A stretch of DNA of 64,000 bases from contig JAOWCC010001589.1 of assembly GCA_030867875.1 (NCBI GenBank), forward strand, positions 148,959,745 through 149,023,744. Reading direction: 5' to 3'. The translations under genes were made by a program, and so were the position numbers. The notes beneath the pieces were generated by a model, which saw only the letters and a list, made by a program, of their open reading frames with translations, was not told the origin of the DNA and made no database searches. Origin of the DNA: Actinernus sp. WN-2022 (taxonomy: Eukaryota > Cnidaria > Anthozoa > Actiniaria > Actinernidae). Positions 43,830 through 55,567 of the stretch are shown here, in pieces (position 1 is the stretch's first letter; every line of letters starts with the position of its first letter).

Positions 43830-45190
43830 TTCTTAATTTGTTCTTCTGTTGGGGTCTTTTTCTATCGTCATTATGTACTACGCTTATCCATTGTTGGAAT
43901 TCATTATCTTTTAGTCTCTGTTTGACATGCTTGAGCCATATTTTTTGTTGATTAATATTGTTTGTTGATTAATATTGTCTTGGTCGTACCAAATGTTTCC
44001 GAAGCCACAACGAAATAATATTTCTTTGATTTTCTTGCTCCAGAATTCTTTGTTACTTTCATTTTTGGTCTCATGGTATATACAGTAAGATAGTTTTGGG
44101 GCGTTGTCTGAATCGATAAGCTTGAACCAGAATTTTATACATCTATACTTTGCATCCATACTTAGAAGGAATCGGCCTAGCTCTGCACGGCACGCGTTAT
44201 TGCTTGCGTATTTTCCGACCCCAAGCAACATTTTGCAAAAAATTATATGGACTGCTTCTATAATGTCTCTGTTTGATGCTGATTATTGATCTGCACCCCA
44301 TACTTCGCTTCCATAAAGGATGATCGGTTTTACTAATGTGTCGAAAAGCGACATAGTTAATGTGATATTTGTTCTGAAGAAGCGTCCCATTTCCGTTCTA
44401 AGTTTGTAAAGTGCTCTTCTTTGGCTAAGCTGAAGCTACCATAGGTGCTAAGGTGAAGACCGAGATATTTATAAGTTTTTGCGTTTTCTAATTTCTTATA
44501 TTTATAGTAAAAACAGTAGTTGTTCATTGTTCTGCCATTATTGTTAAAAATAAGCACTTTGGTTTTATCATAATTCACATCTAATTCAAATTCATTACAG
44601 AAGCTTTCCAGTTTGTTTAAGTAATTTTGTAAACCACTTCCATTTTTTGACATAATAACTAAATCGTCTGCATATAATAAGCAACTTAGTGGTTCATTAC
44701 CGGCCGTGATGTCGTCATTGTTGGCGTCATTTAATGTCTTGGGGAGGTCATGTAAATAGAGATTGAACAAGGTGGGAGATATCATGCATCCTTGTTTGAC
44801 GCCTGTGTTGCAGCTAAAAACAGGGGTTACCTTATTGTCCAGTTTAACTGCAGAAGAGTCATGAGAGTACATTGATTTTATAATAGAGTAAAAGCGTCCA
44901 TTAACTCCAGTTTTCTTTAGTTTTTCAAATAATTTTTCTCTTGAGATACTATCAAACGCTTTTTTAAAATCTACAAAACATGTGAAAAGTAGGTTATTCT
45001 TCTTTTTAGCTTTACTTTTCACGTATTTATCGATTATTGTTTTCAAAATAAAAATATTGTCAGTCGTACTTATACGTTTCCTAAAGCCGCCTTGTTCGCG
45101 TTTTAGGATTCCTTTCTCTGTAAGGTAGTCATATAACCGTCCGTTCAAAATGGATGTAAATAATTTGCCTATGAAAATCCTCCGACTCAC
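43830..45190 (-). mobile_element. Second LINE clade (YADD RT), 5'-truncated and frameshifted
   Basis: The minus-strand RT shows GGFRKRISTTDNIFILKTII, TCFVDFKKAFDSISREKLFE, GVKQGCMISPTLFNLYLHDL and the catalytic YADDLVIMS, then KTYKYLGLHLSTYGSFSLAK. Spacing and wording differ from the CR1/L2 LINEs elsewhere in the window. A frame change near 44370 precedes the C-terminal domain (CRAELGRFLLSMDAKYRCIK, ending 43911). The 5' edge is at a C-run (about 45200-45214). Confidence 0.75.
44357..45190 (-). pseudogene. YADD-clade LINE reverse transcriptase core
   Basis: About 275 codons of RT with fingers, palm and part of the thumb. The first residues of the open frame (upstream of about 45190) cross the C-run and belong to the flank. 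Confidence 0.7.
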
Positions 45191-45199
45191 CGCTCCCCT

Positions 45200-45214
45200 G
45201 CCCCCCCCCCCCCC
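45200..45214. repeat. Poly-C tract at the LINE 5' edge
   Basis: A run of about 14 C residues lies between TGCC and AAGTCG. It marks the junction of the truncated LINE. Confidence 0.7.
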
Positions 45215-45399
45215 AAGTCGATAAATAATGACCGGTCCCTTGCGTACTCTTGCTATTACGGACACTTCGTTCGGTTCCAATGTGACATTTTAATTTTGAT
45301 ACTCCGCGGCTGGTAAAGCGGCCAATGAAGCATTTCAACTTTCATGTCTAGTGTCGCTTCCTTATCACTTCAAAGGCCTCCGACCGGGAGTTGTTCCAT

Positions 45400-45992
45400 G
45401 CGGAAAACAAGGAAAGAACACTAAAATTGTAGAAAGTGATTGTTTCTATAAAATGTTTTGACTACTTCTCAGTTATAACTTGTTGAATAATTCCTGAAAG
45501 CTTCAGTCGGAATGTACTTGGTTTGAGAAAGAAATCCAAAAGGGATATTTCCCATTTCCTGGCCGATTTCGGCCACTTTTGGAAAAACTGTAACAATTCC
45601 ACTCAGGAGCATTTCTAAGTGCTCATATTTAATGGACGCTGTGAGAAAAAAACAAATGATAACGCAGTTTCGAGAAAGTGCTTTTCTTGGGTATTCGCAA
45701 AGTTATTTGCTTTAAATTTTGAAATCAAGTTTTGCAAAATGCGATTTTTCTAAAACTGCACCAGATGTTTCCCACTTAGAGACGAACGGGCCTTTCTTTA
45801 AAAAAAAAGGAAAATCCTTTGTCTCGTGGCTTAAACGAACTGTGTTATGGCCTGTGTTTCTTGTAAAGGTGTGTATTTCAGCAGATGACACGCTCTGAAA
45901 GTTTCAGCATTTTAAGATAACATTTGACTTTTTAGACAAGCACTCGGGAATCGTCCCGTTTTTAGGGTTTTCCTTAAAAAAAATACATTCCC
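45400..45992. repeat. Old dispersed repeat R, copy A (left part)
   Basis: Diverged match to 61140-61640, for example GTTATGGCCTGTGTTTCTTG against GTTACAGCCTGTGTTACTTG, and the later TCCCG ends. It is interrupted at 45993 by the TTAA-flanked element and resumes after 50596. Confidence 0.5.
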
Positions 45993-46715
45993 TTAAAGTG
46001 CCAATGAAATGAAAAATTCGATCCCGTTTTTATTTTATTTTATTAAATTCTAGGCTTCTCTTATTCATTTTGTGCAATTAAAAATCAATTTGGAGAGCGC
46101 AAACCTATTTTTTTTCATATCGAAGTCAGGCGGAATTGCCAAAATCAGGCGACGATTTTTCTGCTGTTAAAGATATGGTAATCACATGCGTGACGTCACT
46201 AGGTCTGCGCAGTTTAAATTCGTCTCCATAAATACTACAAAATCAGTGCATTTTGGCCAGTTTTCAATTTAAATATATAATACTTTGAGAAACCTTGACG
46301 ATGGCCATAATTGTTCTAATAGAAACCTTGCAGTCAGCCATATTTTTTACCTTTGTGAATATTAATGTAGGACCTAGTGACGTCACTAGGCCTGAGCGGA
46401 TTGTGCTCCTAAAAGTGGCATATTATGCCGCTAGCACTGCTCCAAATTTTGTCGAATTATGCCCAAATTATGCCAAAGTTCAAAAATTATGCTCGTAGAT
46501 TACACAATTATGCTCCCAAAAAAAACGTTTTTCGAAGACGGCCGGTAGTAGTTGATGCGCGGCATTTTTTGTTGTTCTCACAACATTTTATTAGGTGACC
46601 TATTTTTCAAAGGTTAAGTCACACTTATAAAGTCAAAACCAGAATAGATAACTAGATAGAATATTAAATATATATACGTATATATTATTAGCACTGTCAA
46701 TCGTCGTTAATCTTT

Positions 46716-48650
46716 CTAATCAGCGCTTATTGTACTGTAGCATGACGCTTGCTTGCAGATAGTCAACAAGTGCTCCATCTTGCTGAGCCTTGAAGGTAGT
46801 GGATAGAATCGAGAAGACTCGGCTGCAGCAGAGGAAGGCTGCACCAGTAGGACCTGTTTGACTGCGGACGACCAACACGGAAGGTGATCTGCCTGCTGGC
46901 GCCACCACATCACTTTGTCCTCTTCTGAAGCAACCGTTACGTCCTGTGCTGCAGCGACATAGTTGGGAAGCTCCGCATTCAGGCCATAGATAATTACATC
47001 AGTATCCAAGAAGGGAAAGACACAGAGAGCTGAAACGTTGGCTGCTGTGGGCCTCAACCACTGAACGGCGACGGGACACATGATACGTGCGGCCTTGAAT
47101 GCTCTAACAAGGTCATACAACTGAACGTTGAACTTCTGTAGAAACCACTGAATGGCTGGGTCAATGCACGCCCTGGCCCTCTGTTCCAGTAGAAACGGCA
47201 GTAGAAACGGCACGGACATTGGGGAAGTGGAGTGCCCGACAAGCTTCAGCAACAGCTTGGAGTTTCTCATAGCATGAGAATATAAGCGGGCCATCCCCTT
47301 CTAGATAATATGTGGCCTTGACAAAGTGTTGGCGAACATCAACAATCGCCGCTAGTTCAAGCTGAAGGCTTATTCGACTTTGATCATCGTCTAGCATTTC
47401 CCGGATCTGCGGCACGATTTGCGGGCCAATGTTAGCTTCTTCGGCCTCTTGCAAAAATATTCGTACATCACCAAACTGAACCAGCAGCTGCTCAAACACC
47501 TCCCACTTTGACCACCACCTGGTTTCGCTGTAGGACTTTGGAGCGCGTCCCGTCAGTTCTCGCCAGATGAGCTTCGCTTTATGACTGTGTTTGAAGAGAC
47601 GGATCCACAAACTTCCAAATGCAAGGAGATTTGGAATATCGAAATGGTTTCCCACATTATCTAGAGTGTGAGAAAAACACACAACACTAAGCATCTTAGG
47701 GAATACAAATAAAGTTGATTCAAGGCCGCTTGGTTAACGCCTGCACCGTCTCTCATCGCTGCAAGTAACGAGGTGCCTCGTACTTGATAATCAGCAGTCA
47801 GGCATTCGTTGAGTACACGGGTCAAATCTTGAGCGTTTACAGACTTGGCGCAGATGTCGATCCGAATCAGTCGTTGAGTAATCGACCACTCTTCGTCGAC
47901 AAAACGGACAATTATGGCGATAGCTTCACCCAGTCTTGTACTGCCATCAATGATTACGGAAAGATCTCTAGTAGACTGAACACCGTCAGTCGAACGCAAA
48001 GCTATTTCTTCTTTTAGGCGCTCTGTCTCTTGTTTCAAAATAAGAGGGATATGCTGACGTAAGTGGGAGCTATGGGTCAGCCTGTATTTACCACTTTCAA
48101 GAAGATTACGAAGTTTGTCAATCTTCTGCAGTGGAACTCCGGCTTTTAGAAAATCCTCTACCACCTGAACACGAAATGCACGCTCTTCTAGTGGCAAAGT
48201 ACTTGTTTCCAAAGGCCTCTCTTCACGTCTCAGGGCTTCAACGATAGTGATCTCTTTCTTCTTGGACTTAAGGAGCTTCTTTTTCCCTTCGGCGTGTTTT
48301 TTCGATTTACAGTGATTCTGTAAAATGCTCTTCTTTGTGGATACAATTTCGTGGCAAGCGTTACAGAACAGCTTTCCACGTCTTATACACAGGTGTTCAC
48401 CGGTAAACATCTGCAGTCGATCGTGTAAACCGATATTCTTCACGTCGCTCTTTCCGCCCCTTGTCCATATTTCCCCCCTACTCGCACCAGAGAACGTTCC
48501 CTTGAAATTGAAGCTCTCTGGTACTTGAACGGTTTCATTTCTTTCTTCTGAATGTGATTCTAGATCAACGCTTGACGCCATTTCAGTTACGGGTACTAAC
48601 TGCTTCAATTTCCTACAGAGATAAACGTGAAAGAAACACGCCCCAGACAT
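46716..48650 (-). pseudogene. hAT transposase, three frameshifts
   Basis: The N-terminal part (48650-47661) has a BED/C2H2-type finger, LFCNACHEIV with a downstream HCKSKKH, and then a helical domain. The first catalytic Asp is probably in LSVIIDGSTRLGEA. A frame change near 47715 leads to FSHTLDNVGNHFD and SYSETRWWSKWEVFEQL, a hAT landmark. An 11-bp duplication (AGTAGAAACGG twice, near 47188-47210) shifts the frame again. The C-terminus has WWRQQADHLPCWSSAVKQVL and QPSSAAAE, then a third shift into RVFSILSTTF and SVMLQYNKR, the dimerisation signature. The BED-finger subgroup resembles CGGBP1-like hATs. Confidence 0.75.
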
Positions 48651-48695
48651 GTCCTAGACTTTTTAGTACCAACGGACACAGAAACCAATCAGGCG

Positions 48696-49136
48696 TAACC
48701 TGAGTATCAGTCCCTCCCCCCCTTCCTTTCCATCACCCATCCCCCCTCCCCCCTAAGAAAGGAAGGGAAAGAGGGCCTGACACAATTCTTTGCATGGCCG
48801 CTTGCTAAAAAGCCATATTCTGGCTTTTTCCTTCATTGGTCAGAAAAACAAAAGAAACAGGATCATGACTTTTGATTGACATAAACGTCAATCATATTTC
48901 TAAATTTTAATTAAAGTCAAACAAATTAGACAAAAACGTCAATCACATGTCTGGATATTAATTAAAAATCAAACAAATTAGACAACCGTCAATCACATGT
49001 CTGGATTTTTGTCTTAAAATGGCGCGAGAGGCGGAAGGCGGCCATGCAAAGAATTGTGTCAGGCCCTCTTTCCCTTCCTTCCTTAGAGGGGAGGGGTGGT
49101 GAAAAGGAAGGGAGAGAGGGACTGATACTCAGGTTA
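48696..49136. mobile_element. Mutator-like MITE with 9-bp target duplication
   Basis: The ends TAACCTGAGTATCAGTCC and GGACTGATACTCAGGTTA are perfect inverted repeats. The arms continue for about 110 bp (CCTTTCC-rich, to CATGGCCGC). They are flanked by AATCAGGCG at 48687-48695 and 49137-49145. A 9-bp duplication points to Mutator-like transposition. The interior has 2-3 copies of a roughly 57-bp AT-rich unit (GTCAATCACATGTCTGGAT). It is inserted in the hAT element. Confidence 0.75.
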
Positions 49137-50111
49137 AATCAGGCGTGACTGTTCCCACGCTCTGAACAAAAGACGGCTTTTTGGCTTTTTTTCACGTTTA
49201 ACGCACACTCGTTAAGTGAAATTTAGGTATTTACTTTGGAAAAATTTGAATCTAAGCAAAATATACCAGCTAATAATTAGGAAAGGCACTATAAAAGCAA
49301 TAATAGCATTGCTTTTGGCTTTAATGCTTCAAATTATGCTACAAATTATGCTACAATCTGGTAATTATGCTCGAGCAGTGCTTCTTTGAAACATTATGCT
49401 CGTTTGCTCCAATTATGCCAAAAATTATGCTAGCACAATCCGCTCAGGCCTAGACGTCACACATGTGATTAGCATATCTTTAACGGCATAAAAATTGTTG
49501 CCTAATTTTGACAATTCTGCCTGACTTCGATACGAAATAAAACTCTGTTCGCGCTCTCCAAATTGATTTATCATTTCACAAAATGGCTAAGGGAAGCCTA
49601 TAATTTATTCAAAAACTCATGAATAATTAATGAGCATTTTGTCCAATCAGATGAAGCAAATCAGTCACGTGCATGCTCCTTTATACCTGATAAAATCTCA
49701 TCATTCTAAAAGGCCCGCGGAGGGATTTGAATTCTGTCCCAGAGGGAAACGGAGTTAATGATTGAGACAATGGAATTTCTATTGATATTTCAGCTTTCTC
49801 ACTGAATTGCTAATTAGGATGAACGTTTTATATAAAGAATATTAATGAACATGAAATTTTATATAAAGTTTCATCCTAATTAAGAATTCACTGATAAAGA
49901 CCCAAAGATAGCAAAAAGTACACGGAACATAAGGTACCTAGATAACAAATTTTGCACTAAATTTACTAATATCAGCAGACTACCGAGATACGCAGATAAT
50001 ATTTTTAAAATGAAGTTATCCAACTACCATTACTTGTTTACCGAGCCACTGTTTAGTTCCAATTATTAAACCAAACTCAAAGCCGTAAAATTATAAAAAC
50101 GTGCATTAAAC

Positions 50112-50357
50112 TTACATATTTTGTGCCGGAGTCAAAAATTTAGAGTCTGCCGTCATATCAGTCACATCGCTTTCCAAGTCTTGAACTTTATCGAGGTAAA
50201 CCACGACACCAAATCCTTCAAGTGCAGATTCTTCTTGCATTGCGAAATGTCGCTTCAAACAAACATAGTATGGTAATTTCTTCATGTCATTCCCTTGAGA
50301 TGTTCGTAATTGCAGGCGGTGATTACTCGAATATTTTGCATGGCGTTGTGAATACAA
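50112..50357 (-). other. Coding-like stretch inside element E, weak
   Basis: An 81-codon frame with no recognised motif. It sits within the sequence that interrupts the right arm of element E. Coding status uncertain. Confidence 0.15.
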
Positions 50358-50438
50358 AGGTTCAATGGTTCATTAAGTAACCATTCCCTTGAGATGTGCG
50401 TCTTTCTTTCATTGCATTCTTAAAGCGTTTTTGAAGCC

Positions 50439-50540
50439 GTTTAAAACACTCACAGCACGTGTTTTATCAAGTCTAAAAATTCTCGGGCTTCGCCCTCGAA
50501 TTTTTAAACTTGATAAAACACTGCTGTTCGTGTTTTAAAC
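50439..50540. repeat. Strong hairpin / fold-back, about 102 bp
   Basis: GTTTAAAACACTCACAGCAC pairs with CTGCTGTTCGTGTTTTAAAC, and GTTTTATCAAGTCTAAAAAT with TTTTTAAACTTGATAAAAC. The stem is about 50 bp with few mismatches around a CTTCG-like loop. Confidence 0.7.
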
Positions 50541-50596
50541 AGTACATAAAATGATATAAAAATGGAATCGATTTTTTCATGTCATTGGCACTTTAA

Positions 50597-50830
50597 ATGC
50601 TACAAAAATGATACAGTTGTAAAAGCTAATGATCTTACTTATCTTCTTATTTGAGGTGTTTTAGTGAAAATTATGTTTTTGTATAAGATTATAATAATAC
50701 AAAATCGCGGGACAAAAAGTGGTATTACGACACAGTTGCATTGCATTCTTTCTACGGGAAGTGTGTCCCCCAAGGTGGCATTAGTCCTGCGGGGAAAGGA
50801 ACTGTCCCGGGAAAGTGAACTATCCAGGAG
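50597..50830. repeat. Old dispersed repeat R, copy A (right part)
   Basis: It resumes after element E and shares AATACAAAATCGCGGGACAA with copy B at 61962. A GTCCCG-rich end follows. Confidence 0.5.
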
Positions 50831-50999
50831 TTTGCATTAGATGGATTGATTTATTGAAGTTTTCCGTTTTAATTTTGTCTTGTTTTTGTTCCTTTTTTGG
50901 CATTCTCGAGGGATTTATTCGACTACAGATATTAGGTATTTCATCAAAAATTAAAGGCATGAATTTTTTTTTTTCCAATCTTCCGTGGCGTTCAAACTC

Positions 51000-52388
51000 T
51001 TGACCACGTTCGCCAGTTTGAGAAAGACGGTTTCACTGTTTCAGAACTAATAATAAATAAATGGTTTTTATCTTACCTACAAGGTCGGACACTCAAATTG
51101 GTTCACACATATCTACCAAAATGGAAACTACTTGTGGTGTACCACACGGTTCTGTTTTAGGTCCATTGCTCTTTTTACTCTATATCAACGATATTCAAAA
51201 CTGTTCTGATAAATTCAGCTTTTATCTTTTTGCTGATGATACTAATATACTTTACGCAGACAAAAATCTTAAATCGTTGGAACTAATCGTAAACAAGGAA
51301 CTAAAGAAATTATATGATTGGCTAACAGCAAATAAATTAACCCTTAACATAAAAAAATCAAATTTTGTTATATTTCGTCCCCATCAAAAGAAACTTAACT
51401 ATCAACCTAAAATAAGTATATTCGATAATGAACAGAATAAGAACGTTCCCTTGGAATGTAACTACTATGTGAAATATCTCGGAGTTTTAATTGACAATAA
51501 TTTATCCTGGAAGCATCATATTGATCATATTGCTGTAAAAATTAGCAAAACAGTAGGGTTAATCGCGAAACTAAGACATTTTGTGCCCGTACATACCCTC
51601 CTGAGTATTTATCGATCATTAATTGCTCCTTCCTTAACTTATGGGTTGACAGTTTGGGGTCAGGCATGTAAGTCCTATCTGAAAAAAACTTCTAATTCTT
51701 CAAAAGCGGGCACTCCGCTTTATGTATCTTGCCGACAGAAATGAGCGCGCAATTCCCCTTTTCATTAATGCTAATATTATGCCTGTGAACTTTTTATACT
51801 ATGAGTCACTATCTAACTTGATGTATGATGTCAGAAATAACTCAGCACCAATAAGTATTTTAAATTTGTTCGTAAACACCTCCAGTATCCATTCTTATAA
51901 TACACGTTCCTCTACATCCAACAATTTCTATATTAAAAGCTCTAGACTTGAAATACAAAAAAACGCTTTCTCTAGAATTGGAGCAAAACTATGGAATGAG
52001 ATACCATGTTATCTCAGAAATCTTCCAAAAAAAGCATTTAAAATAGAACTTAAGAAAATATTAGTTAATATCCTCAAATTAGAAGATACATATGTTGATA
52101 CATCCATGATTATTTCAAAAGTAAAATCATTCAAATAAAATTTGCTGATTTCACAGTTGTTATTTCTATAAATTAACGTTTATAGTTCTATTAACATAAG
52201 TCACCACCTTGTCTTTTGTCTCTTTATAATTTATAATTCCTTTTTCTTCTCTCTTTTTTCTCTCCCTCCATTACTTGTAAAACGTAACTTATTCTTTTAA
52301 ACTGTAATTAGTATATTTACTTATATAAGACTCGGCCCGCCTAGATTAGCTTTAAGCTACCTGCGGGCCAGTCAGATTGTAAATTACA
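51000..52388 (+). mobile_element. CR1/L2-like LINE, RT C-terminal half only
   Basis: The RT starts within the palm: CGVPHGSVLGPLLFLLYIND, the catalytic FADDTNILY, YVKYLGVLIDNNLSWKHH, YRSLIAPSLTYGLTVWGQAC. A frame change near 51700 precedes the C-terminal block (LYYESLSNLMYDVRN, HSYNTRSSTSNNF, LWNEIPCYLRNLP, stop 52136-52138). A further frame change lies just upstream of 51061 (NKWFLSYLQGRT is in another frame). The 3' UTR ends near 52388 against the recombinase-like gene. Confidence 0.75.
51061..52138 (+). pseudogene. LINE reverse transcriptase, partial
   Basis: Two overlapping frames (51061-51744 and 51722-52138) together cover the RT palm, thumb and C-terminal tail. The endonuclease and fingers are missing. 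Confidence 0.7.
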
Positions 52389-53630
52389 CTATTAGAATAG
52401 AAAAATAAAAATGTGTGTAAAAAAATGTGTGTAGAACAATACGCCATTGTCCATACCGGGCCTTTCTGCTGCTGCGATTGAACAAAAGATATTTGGCCAT
52501 CAGCTCATACATTTCCTTAGTTATAACTATTGGCGCTGGCACATCCTGTCCTGTCTTATGGTCCTTGACCAAGAAAACATACTGCTTATCGTCATTCCAC
52601 CACTCAGCCTTCTCGAACTCGGAAACGAGGAGTTCTTCTACGCCAGAACGCTGCGCATTGGAGTGAACCATCATTTAAATCAGATAATCTCTAACCTGAT
52701 TGTGCTCTCTTGGTGAATAATTCGAACCACTTGTTGATTTTGACTGGAACTCCTTGTCGAATTCTGCTGCATCAGACTTATTCATTTCCGTGAAAGTGAG
52801 AGCGGTTTGATATTTCTGTACTCGCTTTTCTGATCTTTCTTTCTTGAGATAAGGTTTAAGAGTTGTTTTTCATCCTGGGATCGCGGCTGCAATTCACTCG
52901 AAGATCCTTCTCCACTTCATATAACATCTTGATGTTGTTGTTACAGTTAAGAACGAAATGTAAGAAACCTTCCAGAGCTATAACATAGTTATATATTGTT
53001 CGCTCCTTCAGTTTCCCTGCTACACCCTGGCTAGTCATGATGAAGCTGTCCCACACCTCTGTCTGATCTCGAAATACCTCTTAAGTCTAGTAGGCGCCCA
53101 ATGGCCTCACTTAGAGCATTCACCAACCAATACATTTTGCTCGTTACCTCATTTGCAATTGTTTCATTCTTCTTCATGCCCTTTGCAAAATGCCTCTAGA
53201 ACTGAGCAAGTGTAGATTCGAGGCGGTTTTTACTTCGGGATAGCTCAGACCATGATTTTGTGTTTTTTTTCTCGTTCTGGAGAACATTTCTAGTTCATCA
53301 TCATTCTCCCAGCTATTGTTCTCCACTTCATTTGGAAAAGCTATCTTCTGTATCACTTCCTGGATATTAAGTGGGATCCTTATGTTCTCCGTCATTCGGC
53401 TCAGCTGTTTTCTGTATCACAGCGGAGGCAGTAGACCATGGTTTTGCGGTTTTTCCTGTCCTGGATAATACTTCATCTTACATACATAAGCTTTATTTAC
53501 CCACGGACATATCATCAGTATCTTCAATACAATAATAAAAATATCAATAATTAAAAAAACTGTTTTACATGATAGCCGTGCAACAATACATTAAAAATAC
53601 ATTACTAAACTAATGGTTCCCGAAGCCCAA

Positions 53631-55558
53631 TTAGTTCCAAATTTGGTCGAGGTTTCTCTTGAACAACCTGAGAGACTCAGCATTTCTAACATTTGCTGGT
53701 AAGTTATTCCAAAGAGACGCACCACTATAACAAATGCTTTTCTTAAGGTAGTTTGTTTTTGGTTTTGGAAGCTCCAGCTTTTTGTCTGAGTCACTCAAGT
53801 TGTATTTCGTATGTTTAAATTTAAAAAGAGCCTGCAAATAATTTGGTGCGGTATGATTGACTAGTTTAAACATTGTTATGGCTTTAAGCTTTTTCCGACG
53901 GATTGACACCCTATCCCAGGAAAGTTGATCAAGTAGCAGCTGGGAACTGGTATCAAAGCTGGACTTTGTTACTAATCTAGCAGCCCGATTTTGCAATTTT
54001 TGCAGTTTGTGAGCAAGTTGTTGGCTTAAGACGTCCCATACCACAGAACAGTAGTCAAAATGTGGCGCAATTAGTCCCTGATAAAATTTTATACACGTAT
54101 TGTCATCTAAAAGGTATCTAATGCGCTTAAGTGCCCAATACCTGAGGAAATTTTCTTTGCAATGCCACTGATATGCTCATTCCAGGATACAATCGTGACT
54201 CCCAAGGCTTTTGACGTACATGTAGACACTCTGTTTACCTCGTTATTATCAATACGAAGACAAAGGAGATAATTAGCTTGCGTTAAGAGTTTCGGACGTG
54301 AGCCAATGACCATAAATTCCGTTTTGGCAACATTCAGACTTAACTTATTTGCTACAAGCCAATTATTTATGCTTAACAATTCATTGTTAAGAAGTGGCTG
54401 AAGGTTGCCGAAACTGTCATGAACAATGGTGATACTTGTGTCATCGGCATACATTCTGGCAGTACCACAAGATAAACAATTCGGCAAGTCATTTATGTAG
54501 ACAAGGAAAAGTAATGGCCCTAGTATAGAGTCTGTGGTACACCACATGATAGCAATTATGCACCAGATAATACGCCATTAACATAACTTTTTTGCATTCT
54601 ATCAGATAAATATGACTATGAACCAATATGAACCAGTTTAGCGTAGAATTATCAACTCCATAGTACTCTAACTTCAACAAGATAATTTTATGGTCAATGG
54701 TGTCAAAGGCTTAAGATTTATGAAAATCGTACCATTGAGAAGGCCTTTATCTATATTCACACACTATTAGTAGCCTCAAGTAACGCTATTAGAGTACTAT
54801 GGAGTGAACGAATGCTTGACTGGCTATGCGTTAATAAGTCATTGTCATTAAGAAACGTATATAACTGATCGAACACTATCTTCTCACAAACTTTTGCAAC
54901 TGCCGGAATAACAGAGATAGGTCGAAAGTTATTTAAGTCATTCCTTTTCCCTGATTTAAAGACTGGTGAGACTTTGGCAAGCTTCCATTCCGTAGGGAAG
55001 CATTCAGCTGTAATCGATTGGTTAAAAATTATAGTCAACGAGGGCGCTACAATCCCTGCTGCCATTTCTAGTAGCTTACAAGGTACATTCAGCTATACAT
55101 TGTATATCATCAAGGCCGGTAGCTTTCCGTGGAGACATCTTTGCCAGCAGATCTTGCAATATACCACAATTTGTATGTGACAGCCTAAATTTCTTATTAA
55201 ATCTCTCAAGGTATTCTGGTGATATACTTGCAGACGGAATATATTTTGCCAGTTCAGGACCAATCGATGTGAAATGCTTATTGAACGCCTCTGAAATACT
55301 CTCAGGGCTGCTCAAAGTCTCACCATTACATTTTAGTTCATTGATTGCATGATGTTTTGTATTTCTCGAGCTTAATTCGTTAATTATTTTCCATGTATCG
55401 CCTGGACTGCTTTGGGTACTAATTCTTTGTTTGTAATAACTACTTTTAGCAATTCGGATAGCATTATTAACCTCATTACGTGCTCTCTTATAAGCAGCCC
55501 AGATGCTGGGATCGGAGCTTTTCGTCACATCCTTTTTGAATTTGTCTCTCTGGTGCAT
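53631..55558 (-). pseudogene. LINE reverse transcriptase, multiply broken
   Basis: Pieces: 55558-55076 (RDKFKKDVTKSSDPSIWAAY, ATGLDDI), 55065-54757 (IIFNQSITAECFPTEWKLAK), 54547-54107 (GPLLFLVYINDLPNCLS, catalytic YADDTS, NNWLVANKLSLNVAKTEFMV) and 54044-53631 (RAARLVTKSSFDT, SGASLWNNLPANVRNA). The frame is lost around 55070, 54700 and 54080. The fingers-palm link (about 54750-54560) has stops. Confidence 0.7.
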
Positions 55559-55567
55559 TTTTTGTAT

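Larger units (their letters stand above)
46390..49449 (-). mobile_element. hAT-superfamily DNA transposon, decayed
   Basis: The ends GCCTGAGCGGATTGTGCT and AGCACAATCCGCTCAGGC are perfect inverted 18-mers. Inside each end are several ATTATGC motifs (about five on the left, seven on the right), as expected for subterminal transposase-binding sites. The transposase gene lies on the minus strand. The flanking bases are themselves palindromic, so an 8-bp target duplication cannot be picked out. A smaller element (48696-49136) is inserted upstream of the transposase. Confidence 0.7.
45993..50596. mobile_element. TTAA-flanked inverted-repeat element E, with internal insertions
   Basis: The left end TTAAAGTGCCAATGAAATGA and right end TCATTGGCACTTTAA are inverted copies. 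The duplicated TTAA fits piggyBac-like target use, though the termini are not a standard piggyBac end. The long inner arms (about 46000-46205 and 49450-49620) also match inverted. The right arm is interrupted at about 49620-50535 by sequence including a fold-back. The hAT element sits inside at 46390-49449. No transposase of its own is seen. Confidence 0.6.

Noticed and set aside
46380..49460. An 8-bp target duplication for the hAT
   Set aside because: The flanks (ACTAG|GCCTGAG and CTCAGGC|CTAGAC) are palindromic and part of element E's inverted arms, so no unambiguous duplication can be assigned.
53480..53520. CTGATGA on the minus strand suggesting a hammerhead ribozyme
   Set aside because: There is no GAAA partner or plausible stems at the required spacing; it is the LINE 3' UTR.
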